Shown here piece by piece: positions 25,272-34,430 of a DNA stretch of 64,000 bases. Numbering within the stretch: the first letter of the stretch is position 1; each line of letters starts with the position of its first letter. The translations under genes were made by a program, and so were the position numbers. The DNA comes from Qipengyuania oceanensis (GTDB lineage: Bacteria > Pseudomonadota > Alphaproteobacteria > Sphingomonadales > Sphingomonadaceae): assembly GCF_009827535.1 (NCBI RefSeq), contig NZ_WTYN01000003.1:61001-125000 (forward strand), in the 5' to 3' direction. The notes below the pieces were generated by a model that saw nothing but the letters and a program-made list of their open reading frames with translations, made no database searches and was not told the DNA's origin.

Positions 25272-26708
25272 TCAGAACAGGCCGGGCAGGTCGAGCTGTG
25301 CCGCCGTCGGCCGGTCGGGTTGCAGCAACTGGTTGCGAGCGGCACTCGCGGTGCCCTTCGCCCCCGAAATCGGCGTGCAGCTGCGCCCGGCGAGGAAATC
25401 CAGCGATGCCCTTATGGACGTCTCTCTGGGGTCGCCCAGCTGGACGGTCAGGTCGTCGCCTGCAAGGCAGGTGTTGGGCACGAAGCTCGCAAGGCCATCA
25501 TAGTAATCGCCCTGCCGGTTTGCATTCTGGATCCTGAACGCGAGTGCCCACAGCCGGTCGTCGCAACTCGCGTTGTCGAGACCGATCTGGCCGACCGGCT
25601 TGCCGTAGGTGTTGGTCCCGACCAGCGCCATGTTCGTCCCGAGGTAGGGGATGAAGGCATTGATCAGCAATTCGCTGGCCGATGCCGTGCCACCGCGGCC
25701 GATAAAGGCCACCTTGGTCACGCCGACCGCATTGGCCGCCGACCTGAAGAGAGCGATGGAATCGTTATCCGACTTGGATTCGCGGAAGGCGGTATAGCTG
25801 AATTCCTTCCCGACCAGGTTCTTGCCCATCAGGTCCCCGAAGACCTCGGTCACGCGCGGGTCGCCCCCGCCGTTGTAACGCTGGTCGACGATCAGTTCGG
25901 TCACGCCCTGCGCTGCGAAATCGGCAAAGGCGGCGCGCAGATCGTCGATGGCCGGCGTGATGTGGGTGCGAAGGTGGATGTAGCCGACCTTTTTGCCGCC
26001 ATCCTGGATGATCTTCACGCCGAACCGGTTCGAGATCGGATCGAGGGTGTATTCTGCCTTGGCGACGCTGACCTCGCGGGTGACGCCTGCCGCATCGCGG
26101 ACCCTGAGAACCCGCGTGACCCCAGGGTTGGATGGTCCCAGCGCATTGACGACGCTCTGGGCGCCGCCGTTGGCCATCAGGGTGGAGACCAGTTGCAGGT
26201 TGTTCGCGCTGGTGCCGATGGCGAGCAATTCCGTGCCGCGATCGATATTCGCGCCGAGCGCTGGCGCGCCTTCGTAGGAATCGAGCACAAACACGCGGTT
26301 GTTGACCGAGTCATAGGTGAGCAGGACGCCGAAGCCGGCGTTCGCACCCTGATTGCGGAACGCCTCCGACTCGGCGATCGAGGTCACGTAGGTGAAGTAA
26401 CGATCGCGCCTCTGCGCCCGGGCGGGCGCAACCAGCGCGTCGATATAGTTCTGCAGGTCGTTGTAAGCGGACTTGCTGACGGAACGGTCCAGCAAGGTGG
26501 GGAAAAGATACCACTCGTCGAGCTGGGCGGAAACGAAGTCCTGCCGCGCGGACAGCGAGCAGGTGCTGCTGGTCGGGCTGGGTGATGGGCTGGGAGACGG
26601 AGAGCCGCCGAGATTGCCGGTGTTCCCGCCACCGCTGCTTCCTACGCCACCGCAGGCGGCCAGTGACAAGGCCAGCATGTAGCCGAGCGAATTGCGTGCG
26701 ATCCCCAT
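25272..26708 (-). CDS. S41 family (C-terminal processing type) peptidase, lipoprotein
   Basis: 478 residues. The lipobox is ALSLAACG (Cys19), followed by a Gly/Ser/Pro linker. After a helical N-terminal part ([11 protein letters not shown]), a PDZ-like region precedes the S41 core: [24 protein letters not shown], and the catalytic serine in [15 protein letters not shown] with lysine in [11 protein letters not shown]. It probably acts in the periplasm on unfolded or cell-wall proteins. It is first in a minus operon with the Mpo1-like and channel genes. A large antisense frame over it is a shadow. Confidence 0.9.
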   Translation of the reverse strand: MGIARNSLGYMLALSLAACGGVGSSGGGNTGNLGGSPSPSPSPSPTSSTCSLSARQDFVSAQLDEWYLFPTLLDRSVSKSAYNDLQNYIDALVAPARAQRRDRYFTYVTSIAESEAFRNQGANAGFGVLLTYDSVNNRVFVLDSYEGAPALGANIDRGTELLAIGTSANNLQLVSTLMANGGAQSVVNALGPSNPGVTRVLRVRDAAGVTREVSVAKAEYTLDPISNRFGVKIIQDGGKKVGYIHLRTHITPAIDDLRAAFADFAAQGVTELIVDQRYNGGGDPRVTEVFGDLMGKNLVGKEFSYTAFRESKSDNDSIALFRSAANAVGVTKVAFIGRGGTASASELLINAFIPYLGTNMALVGTNTYGKPVGQIGLDNASCDDRLWALAFRIQNANRQGDYYDGLASFVPNTCLAGDDLTVQLGDPRETSIRASLDFLAGRSCTPISGAKGTASAARNQLLQPDRPTAAQLDLPGLF

Positions 26709-26951
26709 GAATGCGACTCCGTAGGTGTCCTGGATATTGAAGCTGGACGATAGGCCCGGCCGAAGCGATCGGCCAAGAGCGATGAACTGCCGATGACCGT
26801 TTTTCCTCCGGTATCGCGCCTAAACCTGCATTTTCAGGCCGGATTTCGTCTTAGGGGGGTGGATAACCTGCCCGGGAGAGCTTGGTCGCCCTCGCATCGC
26901 TCCGACATTTACGCCTAGAACAGCATGAAAGTTAGGCAATCGAAGAATCTT

Positions 26952-27551
26952 ATGTCCGATACCGTCCCTTCCTGGCTCAAGCCCCGTCTCGGCGATCCGC
27001 GCCCCGGCCATGCCGGCCTCGCGATCGCGCGGTTGGGCGGCGAGCAAACCTTCGGTCGTGGCGGCTTCGCCCTGTCGAGCCCGGCATTCGGCCCGGGCCA
27101 GCCGCTTGACCCGAGTTTCACCGCGGACGAGGAAGATGCCGTCGCTCCGCCATTGGAATGGACCGCGCCGCCGCCCGGCAGCCAGGAGCTCGTGCTGGTG
27201 GTGGAAGATGCCGACAACGCGGCGCCCAGGCCGTTCGCGCACTGGACCGTGTGGGGATTGTCGCCGCAAAAAGGCAAGCTGCTCGAAGGCGAGATCCCTC
27301 CACGGGTCGGAAAGAATGCGCATGGCAATTCCGAGTGGTTGCTGCCCGAGGTCGCTGCCGGCGATCCGGTTCACGAATATGTGTTCCAGCTTTTCGCGCT
27401 CGACCTGCCGCTCACGCTGATGCCGGGTGCATCGCGCGAGGACCTGTTCGCCGCGATGGACGGGCACGTGACGGCGTGTACGCTGACTACCGCAACCTAC
27501 GCCGGTCCCGAAGAGGACGAGGGTGCGGACTGGGACGACGAAGAAATCTAA
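26952..27551 (+). CDS. PEBP family (YbhB/YbcL) protein
   Basis: 199 residues from MSDTVPSW. The PEBP signature is LVLVVEDADNAAPRPFAHWT and the second motif HEYVFQLFALDLPL, forming the anion-binding pocket. The acidic tail (EEDEGADWDDEEI) is noteworthy. Function in bacteria is mostly unknown, with suggested kinase or serine-protease interactions. The region 26709-26951 upstream has no gene; a small hairpin CCTGCATTTTCAGG occurs near 26825. The SWIB gene is 36 bp downstream. Confidence 0.9.
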   Translation: MSDTVPSWLKPRLGDPRPGHAGLAIARLGGEQTFGRGGFALSSPAFGPGQPLDPSFTADEEDAVAPPLEWTAPPPGSQELVLVVEDADNAAPRPFAHWTVWGLSPQKGKLLEGEIPPRVGKNAHGNSEWLLPEVAAGDPVHEYVFQLFALDLPLTLMPGASREDLFAAMDGHVTACTLTTATYAGPEEDEGADWDDEEI

Positions 27552-27587
27552 CCAATTGCAACGCCAGATAATGGAAAGGACCTAATA

Positions 27588-27839
27588 ATGGCTGGTAAGA
27601 ACAACGCACTTCAGAAGCCGGTGAACGTTTCGCCGGAACTCGAGAACGTCGTGGGCAAGGGTCCGATGACCCGCGCCCAGGTGACGTCGAAAGTCTGGGA
27701 ATACATCAAGAAGCACGACCTTCAGGATTCGAAGGACAAGCGCATGATCAATCCCGACGACAAGCTCGGCGCCGTCATCGGCAAGGAGCAGATCTCGATG
27801 TTCAAGATGACTGCCGCGGTGTCCAAGCACCTCAGCTAA
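27588..27839 (+). CDS. SWIB/MDM2-domain protein
   Basis: 83 residues, almost entirely one SWIB domain: VSPELENVVGKGPMTRAQVT, SKVWEYIKKHDLQDSKDKRM, INPDDKLGAVIG. SWIB domains in bacteria are small basic proteins, in chlamydia and alphaproteobacteria fused to topoisomerase or free-standing, probably binding chromatin-like DNA complexes. It lies downstream of the PEBP gene and is convergent with the DoxX gene. Confidence 0.92.
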   Translation: MAGKNNALQKPVNVSPELENVVGKGPMTRAQVTSKVWEYIKKHDLQDSKDKRMINPDDKLGAVIGKEQISMFKMTAAVSKHLS

Positions 27840-27845
27840 GTTCGA

Positions 27846-28268
27846 TTACCTGTTCGGGCGGCGCCCGGCTGGCCTCTTGAAGGGCCAATCGGTGACGCCG
27901 CCCGTCCACAGCGCCAGCCAGACGAGCAGCGGCTGCGCGACCATGCGGGGCAGGTGATAAGCCAGGCCCAGCCCGCCGCCATCCGTCCGGGCCATGTCCA
28001 TGGCGAAGTGATTGATGTTCGCCGGGAAGACGCACACGGCGTAGAGCGCGAGCCCGATCGCTCCCCATTTTCGCAAGCTGGCCGAAAGCGGCTGCGCAAG
28101 CGCCACTGCCCCGAGCAGCTCGGCAACCCCGGTAAACCAGACCACGGCTTCGGGTGCCGGAACCCAGTCCGGCATGATCTGCAGAAACGGATCCGGCTGC
28201 ACGAGATGCATGTAGCCCGCGAAGCCATAGAATATCGCCAGCAGCCACCGCAGTCCTGCGCGGATCAT
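27846..28268 (-). CDS. DoxX family membrane protein
   Basis: 140 residues, four membrane helices. It shows the DoxX pattern WLLAIFYGFAGYMHL, VAELLGAVALAQPL and LYAVCVFPANINHFAMDM. The family has been linked to thiosulphate:quinone oxidoreductase and to mycobacterial redox complexes, but most members are uncharacterised. It is divergent from the M19 dipeptidase gene. Confidence 0.85.
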   Translation of the reverse strand: MIRAGLRWLLAIFYGFAGYMHLVQPDPFLQIMPDWVPAPEAVVWFTGVAELLGAVALAQPLSASLRKWGAIGLALYAVCVFPANINHFAMDMARTDGGGLGLAYHLPRMVAQPLLVWLALWTGGVTDWPFKRPAGRRPNR

Positions 28269-28387
28269 CGCGTAGCTCCTGGCGAAATTGTCGGCAAAGG
28301 CCGATCGGCAGGCTGTGGTTCGATTGTCATGGCTTGTCCCGCGTGGTGGCGATGCTTTAGTGCAGGTCTCGATAACACAGGGATCAC

Positions 28388-29656
28388 ATGTCTATGAAAT
28401 ACCTTCCGTTGCTCGCAGCCGTTTCGCTCCTGGGCGCGCCCGCTTTCGCCCAGACACCGGAAGAAACGGTCCGCGCCGCGCTCAAGGCCGCGCCCGTGTG
28501 GGACGGACACAACGACGTTCCCTACCAACTGCGCGAGCGGCTCGATAACCGCATCGCCGATTTCGATTTCAACGACACCGAACATGCGAGCGTCGGGGAA
28601 GAGGGCGCATCCGCCATGCACACCGATATCCCGCGCCTGCGCGAAGGAATGGTCGGCGCCCAGTTCTGGTCGGTCTACGTGCCAGCATCGTTGTCGGAGC
28701 CGGAGGCGGTGCAGGCGACGATCGAGCAGATCGACGTGACCCGACGCCTGATCGCTCGTTATCCCGAAAGCCTGGCGCTGGCCCTGACCAGCGAGGATGT
28801 GGAACGCGCGGTGGCCCGTGGCCGGATCGCCTCGCTGATGGGCATGGAAGGCGGCCATTCGATCGGCTCGAGCCTCGGCGTGCTCAGGCAGATGTATGCG
28901 CTGGGCGCGCGCTACATGACGCTGACCCACTCCAAGACACTTCCCTGGGCCGACAGCGCCACCGACGTCCCGACGCATGATGGCCTGACCGATTTCGGCA
29001 TGGACGTGGTGCGCGAAATGAACCGCCTCGGGATGATCGTCGACCTCAGTCACGTCAACGAGGCGGCGATGATGGACGCGCTCGACGTCGCGAAGGCCCC
29101 GGTGATCTTCAGCCACAGCGGCGCACGCGCGATCAACGGCCACGCCCGCAACGTTCCCGACAGTGTGCTGCGCAGACTGCGCGACAACGGCGGCATCGTG
29201 ATGGCGGTCGCCTATCCGGCGTTCGTGAGCGAGGCACAGCGCCAGCGCAGCGCCAATCGCGCCGCCGAGCAGGCGCGGCTCGAAGCGCTCTGGCAAGGCC
29301 AGCCCGAAGCGGTGAAAAGCGCGCTCGAAGCATGGGACGCGGCCAATCCGGTCCCGCCTGCAACCGTGTCCGACTACGCCGATCACATCGACCATATCCG
29401 CAAGGTCGCGGGCATGGACCACATCGGCATCGGCGGCGATTACGACGGTATCCCGATCGGCGTCGAGGGCATGGAGGACGTGTCTGGCTATCCGGTCCTG
29501 TTCACCGAACTCGCCCGCCGCGGCTATTCGCAGAAGGACCTGGAAAAGATCTCCTTCCGCAACATGCTGCGGGTGATGAAGGGCGTCGAGCAGACCAAGC
29601 GCGACCAGGCCGGCGTTGCTCCGATCGAAACGCTGGCTCCTCAGCCGGAGGATTGA
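28388..29656 (+). CDS. M19 membrane-dipeptidase family metallopeptidase
   Basis: 422 residues with a signal peptide (MKYLPLLAAVSLLGAPAFA). The M19 zinc ligands are in WDGHNDVPYQL (H-x-D), the glutamate in GMEGGHSIGSSLGVLRQMY, histidines in YMTLTHSKTLPW and IFSHSGAR, and Asp in GGDYDGIPIGVEG. Family members cleave dipeptides, including D-amino-acid and beta-lactam analogues. The 3' end overlaps the convergent channel gene by 16 bp. Confidence 0.93.
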   Translation: MSMKYLPLLAAVSLLGAPAFAQTPEETVRAALKAAPVWDGHNDVPYQLRERLDNRIADFDFNDTEHASVGEEGASAMHTDIPRLREGMVGAQFWSVYVPASLSEPEAVQATIEQIDVTRRLIARYPESLALALTSEDVERAVARGRIASLMGMEGGHSIGSSLGVLRQMYALGARYMTLTHSKTLPWADSATDVPTHDGLTDFGMDVVREMNRLGMIVDLSHVNEAAMMDALDVAKAPVIFSHSGARAINGHARNVPDSVLRRLRDNGGIVMAVAYPAFVSEAQRQRSANRAAEQARLEALWQGQPEAVKSALEAWDAANPVPPATVSDYADHIDHIRKVAGMDHIGIGGDYDGIPIGVEGMEDVSGYPVLFTELARRGYSQKDLEKISFRNMLRVMKGVEQTKRDQAGVAPIETLAPQPED

Positions 29657-30186
29657 TCCCGGCGCCGGGCGCCGTCGTCGCCTTCGAGCCGTCCGAGTAC
29701 CCTGACGAAGAAGGCGGTCGACCACCCGAGCAGGATCACGCCCAGCACCCCTTCGAGCGCGGCGACCATGCGCCATTGCTCGTGGATCGATGCGTCGCTG
29801 TAACCGATGGTCGCGTAGCTGATGGTTGAGAAATACAGGGCATCATCGAAACTGTGGAGTGCGCCCAGGTAATCGTAGAGGAACGCGAACAGCCAGATCT
29901 CGAAGAAATGGATCAGGAACAGCGCGAAGACTGCGATCAGGGTGAAGCCCGCACCGGTGATCGAGAGGGCGCGCAGGCTCTCGAAGCGCTCCTGCATGCG
30001 GTCGCCGGAAATGCCGCGCTGGATCGTGAAAAGGCCGAGCCCATGGATGATGACGCAGATCGCGATCATCCCCATGCCGATCAGCAGCTGCTCGTTGAAA
30101 GTCGCCTCGATAACTTGGTCGTTATCGGGCATCGCTTTCGCCGAGAGGAGAAACAGCGTGGGATCGATGTGGATGGCGACCGTCAC
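29641..30186 (-). CDS. Ion channel family protein, paralogue of the 24497-24925 gene
   Basis: 181 residues. It shares with the other channel gene the sequence pattern ALYFSTISYATIGYSD, FLIHFFEIWLFAFLYDYLGA and the end GVILLGWSTAFFVRVLGRLE, but has a longer N-terminus. The pore motif is TIGYS rather than TVGYG. It is last in a minus operon after the DUF3008, DUF2945 and TM-protein genes, 6 bp from DUF3008. Confidence 0.8.
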   Translation of the reverse strand: MTVAIHIDPTLFLLSAKAMPDNDQVIEATFNEQLLIGMGMIAICVIIHGLGLFTIQRGISGDRMQERFESLRALSITGAGFTLIAVFALFLIHFFEIWLFAFLYDYLGALHSFDDALYFSTISYATIGYSDASIHEQWRMVAALEGVLGVILLGWSTAFFVRVLGRLEGDDGARRRDQSSG

Positions 30187-30192
30187 TCCCGG

Positions 30193-30378
30193 CTAGTCTG
30201 CGCTTTCCGGTAGATCCTCGCGAGCAGTGGATGCCATCTCGTCGAGTTCGGCTTCCGACATGCTGTCGTACATCTCTTTCGAAGCGCCCTGCAGGTCAGA
30301 TACCTTCGTGTCGCCACGCTTGGCGGAAAGGGCCGCGCCCGCGGCGCGCTGCTGCGCTTTCGATTTTGCCTCGGGCAT
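30193..30378 (-). CDS. DUF3008 family small protein
   Basis: 61 residues: MPEAKSKAQQRAAGAALSAK followed by GASKEMYDSMSEAELDEMAS and the tail DLPES. This is the DUF3008 pattern. The protein is small and soluble with unknown function. The start overlaps the stop of the DUF2945 gene by one base. Confidence 0.85.
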   Translation of the reverse strand: MPEAKSKAQQRAAGAALSAKRGDTKVSDLQGASKEMYDSMSEAELDEMASTAREDLPESAD

Positions 30379-30602
30379 CAGGCAGCCGTCAGTTCCGAGC
30401 CGCGCTTGAGGACTTCGTCGCCGTCATCCTGCTTGATCAGGTAGGCGGGATTGTCCTCGTCGCCGTCCTTGGTCACCTCGGTGCCCTGGAGCGTGCGGGT
30501 AACTTCGCGTTCGAAACGTTCCTTGATCTGGCCGCAACCTTCGCCGTTGCCCCAGTTCCACTTGACGTACTGGCTTGTCCGAAAGCTGTTGGACTTGCTC
30601 AT
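30378..30602 (-). CDS. DUF2945 (HVA1/TUDOR-like) protein
   Basis: 74 residues. VKWNWGNGEGCGQIKERFER and NPAYLIKQDDGDEVLKRGSE match the DUF2945/HVA1 fold (WNWG and NPAYLI..DG..VLK.SEL). Function is unknown; the family is associated with stress and stationary phase. The start overlaps the upstream TM-protein gene by 4 bp (ATGA), and it overlaps the DUF3008 gene by one base. Confidence 0.85.
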   Translation of the reverse strand: MSKSNSFRTSQYVKWNWGNGEGCGQIKERFEREVTRTLQGTEVTKDGDEDNPAYLIKQDDGDEVLKRGSELTAA

Positions 30603-30922
30603 TCAGCGCTCTCCTGGTCGTTTTCGATGACTTGCAGCCCGTCCTGCATCTCGCTCTGCGACTGGGCGGAATCGATTTCATCGAGCTCACCGCCGACGAT
30701 GCTGTCGGTCGCTTCGCCATTCTCTTCGGACGCGATGCGGCCGCTGGCGGTTGCTTCTTCCTCGACATCGCCCTGGGTGAGCGCCCCGGTCATCCAGATG
30801 ATGCTCAGCGCACCGATCGCCAGCACGAGGCCGATGATCAGGACGTAGCGCACCACGCCTTCCTTGGAGCCGCCGCTGGCTTCCTCGCCGTCGATATGAA
30901 CTTCATTCCCATCCGTATGCAT
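30599..30922 (-). CDS. Single-TM hypothetical protein
   Basis: 107 residues with one membrane helix (VVRYVLIIGLVLAIGALSII, about residues 24-43) and an acidic C-terminal half (ASEENGEATDS, ELDEIDSAQSQSEM). It leads a four-gene minus operon with DUF2945, DUF3008 and the channel. No family was recognised. Confidence 0.65.
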   Translation of the reverse strand: MHTDGNEVHIDGEEASGGSKEGVVRYVLIIGLVLAIGALSIIWMTGALTQGDVEEEATASGRIASEENGEATDSIVGGELDEIDSAQSQSEMQDGLQVIENDQESAE

Positions 30923-31011
30923 TCGATATTCTCCGCAATCGCGCGACCGTTTTCATTCGCGCAAGATACGGTTCGAAGCAGGGAATGTTCCGCCGCGGGG
31001 CGGTCAGAGCC

Positions 31012-31845
31012 TCAGTCGCGGAGCAACTCGTTGATGCCGGTCTTGGCGCGGGTGCGCTCGTCGACGGTCTTGACGATCACCGCGCAGGCCAGCGAGGGGC
31101 CCGGCGATCCGTCGGGCAGGGCCTTCCCGGGCAACGAGCCGGGAACGACCACGCTGTAAGGCGGGATGTGGCCGGTGACGATCTCTCCGGTCTCGCGGTT
31201 CACGATCTTGGTCGACTGGGTGATGAACACGCCCATCGCCACGACGCATCCCTCGCCCACGATCACGCCCTCGACGATTTCCGAGCGCGCGCCGATGAAG
31301 CAATTGTCGCCGATGATCGTCGGATTGGCCTGCATCGGTTCGAGCACGCCGCCGATTCCCGTTCCGGCGGAGATGTGACAGTTCCGGCCGATCTGCGCGC
31401 AGCTGCCGACCGATGCCCAAGTGTCGATCATCGTGCCGTCGCCGACATAGGCACCGATGTTGACGAAGCTCGGCATCAGCACGACGCCCTTGCCGATATG
31501 CGAGCCATGCCGGGCTATCGCTCCGGGCACGACGCGGAAGCCGGCTTCGCGAAAGCGTGCCTCGTCCCAGCCGGCAAACTTGCTGTCGACCTTGTCGAAG
31601 GCCGGATGTCCAGCCGAGCCACCGTCCATGACCCGGTTGTCGTTCAGCCGGAACGACAGCAGCACGGCCTTCTTCAGCCACTGGTTAACGGTCCAGCCGC
31701 CATTGCCGTCCGGTTCCGCAACGCGCGCTTCGCCGCGATCGAGCATCTCCAGTGCCGCATTGACCGGATCGCGCACCGCTTCGTGATCGAGCGCATCGCG
31801 GTTTTCCCAGGCATCGTCGATGATCGCTGCCAGCTGCTCGGTCAT
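31012..31845 (-). CDS. dapD: 2,3,4,5-tetrahydropyridine-2,6-dicarboxylate N-succinyltransferase
   Basis: 277 residues. It catalyses succinylation of tetrahydrodipicolinate in lysine and diaminopimelate synthesis. The N-terminal helical domain ([20 protein letters not shown]) is followed by a left-handed beta helix: [37 protein letters not shown], and [20 protein letters not shown]. The start MTEQLA has a ribosome-binding site; a longer frame to 31944 is not needed. It is transcribed away from the subtilase gene. Confidence 0.96.
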   Translation of the reverse strand: MTEQLAAIIDDAWENRDALDHEAVRDPVNAALEMLDRGEARVAEPDGNGGWTVNQWLKKAVLLSFRLNDNRVMDGGSAGHPAFDKVDSKFAGWDEARFREAGFRVVPGAIARHGSHIGKGVVLMPSFVNIGAYVGDGTMIDTWASVGSCAQIGRNCHISAGTGIGGVLEPMQANPTIIGDNCFIGARSEIVEGVIVGEGCVVAMGVFITQSTKIVNRETGEIVTGHIPPYSVVVPGSLPGKALPDGSPGPSLACAVIVKTVDERTRAKTGINELLRD

Positions 31846-31985
31846 GAAAGGCTTCTCCTGTGGGTCACGGCTGGCAGGGCTGCTAGCCGCGAGCGAACAC
31901 GGGGGCAAGTTGCGCTGCCAGTTCGGCGAGCGTTCACACGGCAATTTCTACGTTCTAAGCAAATCTTTCACGATCTGCCGCGAGG

Positions 31986-34412
31986 ATGGCGATCGAAGAA
32001 GAAGGGATCGCGAACGTGTTTTTGGCAAGGGCTGGGAAGTCGATCAGATTGTGTGGCGCGAGCGCAAGTGCCCTCGTGCTACTTGCGGCGTGTGGCGGCG
32101 GAGGAGGCGGCACGAACAGCACGCCGCGTCCCGCCCCTGCGCCAACGCCTGCGCCTGCACCCGCTCCCTCGCCGTCGCCATCGCCGACACCTGCACCCTC
32201 GCCATCGTCGAATTTCGACACGGCGGAATATCGCCGCTCGGACGGTCCGGCCTTCCACGGGGCCGTCAACGCGTGGCGCGACGGGAGCACGGGGCTGGGC
32301 CAGACCATCGCGGTCATCGATACCGGCATCGACAGCGACAGTCCGGAATTCGCTGGCCGGATCCATCCCGATTCGCGCGATGTCGCGGCAAACAGGGGTT
32401 TCGAGGCGCTCGACGACCACGGAACCCATGTCGCCATGATCGCCGCAGCAGCGCGCAACGATACCGGCATCGTCGGGATCGCCTTCAACTCCACGATCCT
32501 TGCATTGCGCGCCGATGCGCCCGGCAGTTGCACCGGTGCCTCTACCCCTGACGCGACCAATGATTGCGGGTTCGCCGACATCGATATCGCGGCCGGGATC
32601 GACCAGGCGATCGCTTCCGGCGCAGCAGTCATCAACATCAGCCTGGGCGGCGGCACACCGTTCAGCGAGCTGACCGCCGCCGTAGCCCGCGCGGCGCAAG
32701 CCGATGTCGTCGTGGTCGTTTCTGCCGGTAACGACGGCGACGGCGGCAATGCGGACATTCCGCCCGACCAGCCCGATCCTTTCGCCTCGGGGCTGGTGGA
32801 TGCGGGCAACGGGAACGTGATCATCGTCGGGTCGGTCGATGCGCAGGGCGTCATATCCGGCTTCAGCAACAAGGCCGGTGCTTACGCGAACAGCTACATC
32901 GCGGCCTTGGGCGAGGACGTCTGCTGCATTTACGAAAACGGCGAATTGCTGGTCGAACAAAGGCCGGGCGGCAGTTTCGTGACCGTCTTCTCGGGCACGA
33001 GCTTCTCCGCGCCGCAGGTCTCGGGCGCAGTGGCACTCCTGTCGCAGGCGTTTCCGAACCTCACCGCGCGCCAGATCGTCCAGTTGCTGATCGAAAGCGC
33101 GCGCGATGCCGGCGCGACCGGCGCCGATCCGATCTACGGCAGCGGCATCCTCGACATCGCCAACGCCTTTGCGCCCAAGGGCGTCACCAGCCTTGCCGGC
33201 AGCGCTTCGGCCATCCCGCTCGGCGACGACACGGGTATCGGATCCGCGGCGATGGGCGATGCCATGAACCGCGGCGCATTGTCCGCGGTCGTGCTCGACA
33301 AGTATCGCCGCGCCTATACCTACGGTCTCGGGGCAAGACTGCGCGGCGCGCAAGTTGATCCCAAGCTCCATGCCGCGGTAGGCACGAGCGCTCGCCGCGT
33401 TTCGGCAGGGACCGCCGGCCTTGCCATGGCATTCACGCTAAATGCACAGGGGCAGGCCGGTGGCTACGGCTGGAGCCGTGCGTTGCGCCTGACTTCGGAA
33501 GATGCGCAGCAAGCGGAGGTCCTGGCAGGCCGCATCGCGATGCGCCTGTCGCCGGACACGGACCTAGCCATCGGTATCGCCGAGAGTGCCCAGGGATTGG
33601 GTGCACAATTGCGCGGCGCGGACCGACCGGCCTTCATGCTCGCCGGCACCAGCGATGCCGAGCGCGGTTTCCGCAGCAATTCCGACGTCTCGATGGCGCT
33701 GAGACAGCGCATCGGCGCGTTCGGGTTGACGATGAGCGCCGAGCAGGGCGACGCCTGGCTCGGCAGCTGGCGGCGCGCCGACGACAGCCGACGGCTGGGC
33801 ACCGACAGTTATCGCTTCCGCGCGATCGGCGCGGGTCTGGACCGCACGATCGGACCGGTAGCTGCGACGATCGGCCTCACCTGGCTGGACGAGGACCGCA
33901 CGATCCTCGGCAGTTATTTTCACGAGGCTTTCGGGGCCGATGGGGCGCAGACGCTGTTCCTCGATGGCTCCACAACGGCGCGGCTGGGGGATGGCTGGTC
34001 GATCGGCGCGGACCTGCGCCGCGGATACACGCGCGCCCGGCATGGCGACATCATCGCCAAGGGATCGGATCTGCAGAGCATGGCGTGGTCGCTCGACCTC
34101 GCTCGCGGCAGCGTCCTGCAGCGCGGCGACAGCCTGGGCCTGCGTTTCTCGCAGCCGCTGCGGGTCGAACGGGGCGGGCTGATGCTGAACCTGCCGGTGG
34201 CCTACGATTACGCGACCGAAACGTCCCGCTACGGCCTGCAGGGCCTGTCGCTGACACCCGAAGGCCGCGAACTGACTGGCGAGCTTGCCTGGCGCGGCTC
34301 CCTGTGGGGCGGCGGTGCGGCGGCGAGCCTGTTCTACCGGCGCCAGCCCGGGCACTATGCCGCCGCGCCCGACGATGCGGGCGTGGCGATCAAGTGGAGC
34401 AGCGAATTCTGA
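31986..34412 (+). CDS. Subtilisin-like S8 peptidase with lipoprotein signal and C-terminal barrel-like region
   Basis: 808 residues. A hydrophobic signal ends at ALVLLAACGGG (lipobox Cys36), then a Pro/Ala/Ser linker to about residue 75. The subtilase domain has VIDTGIDSD (Asp112), DDHGTHVAMI (His145) and GTSFSAPQVSG (Ser339). From about 400 onward alternating strands and a terminal SSEF with final Phe suggest an outer-membrane beta-barrel, as in autotransporters. The start is uncertain: ATG 31986 or GTG 32016 nearer the hydrophobic core. Having both a lipobox and a barrel is unusual. Confidence 0.85.
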   Translation: MAIEEEGIANVFLARAGKSIRLCGASASALVLLAACGGGGGGTNSTPRPAPAPTPAPAPAPSPSPSPTPAPSPSSNFDTAEYRRSDGPAFHGAVNAWRDGSTGLGQTIAVIDTGIDSDSPEFAGRIHPDSRDVAANRGFEALDDHGTHVAMIAAAARNDTGIVGIAFNSTILALRADAPGSCTGASTPDATNDCGFADIDIAAGIDQAIASGAAVINISLGGGTPFSELTAAVARAAQADVVVVVSAGNDGDGGNADIPPDQPDPFASGLVDAGNGNVIIVGSVDAQGVISGFSNKAGAYANSYIAALGEDVCCIYENGELLVEQRPGGSFVTVFSGTSFSAPQVSGAVALLSQAFPNLTARQIVQLLIESARDAGATGADPIYGSGILDIANAFAPKGVTSLAGSASAIPLGDDTGIGSAAMGDAMNRGALSAVVLDKYRRAYTYGLGARLRGAQVDPKLHAAVGTSARRVSAGTAGLAMAFTLNAQGQAGGYGWSRALRLTSEDAQQAEVLAGRIAMRLSPDTDLAIGIAESAQGLGAQLRGADRPAFMLAGTSDAERGFRSNSDVSMALRQRIGAFGLTMSAEQGDAWLGSWRRADDSRRLGTDSYRFRAIGAGLDRTIGPVAATIGLTWLDEDRTILGSYFHEAFGADGAQTLFLDGSTTARLGDGWSIGADLRRGYTRARHGDIIAKGSDLQSMAWSLDLARGSVLQRGDSLGLRFSQPLRVERGGLMLNLPVAYDYATETSRYGLQGLSLTPEGRELTGELAWRGSLWGGGAAASLFYRRQPGHYAAAPDDAGVAIKWSSEF

Positions 34413-34430
34413 CCGGCAAGGCCTACAGGA

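Noticed and set aside
25266..26585. A 439-residue frame antisense to the S41 peptidase
   Set aside because: Shadow frame; the minus-strand product has all S41 motifs and a signal.
26820..27467. A 215-residue frame antisense to the PEBP gene
   Set aside because: It has no motif and overlaps the well supported PEBP gene.
28265..29776. A 503-residue frame antisense to the M19 dipeptidase
   Set aside because: Shadow; the plus strand encodes a complete M19 enzyme.
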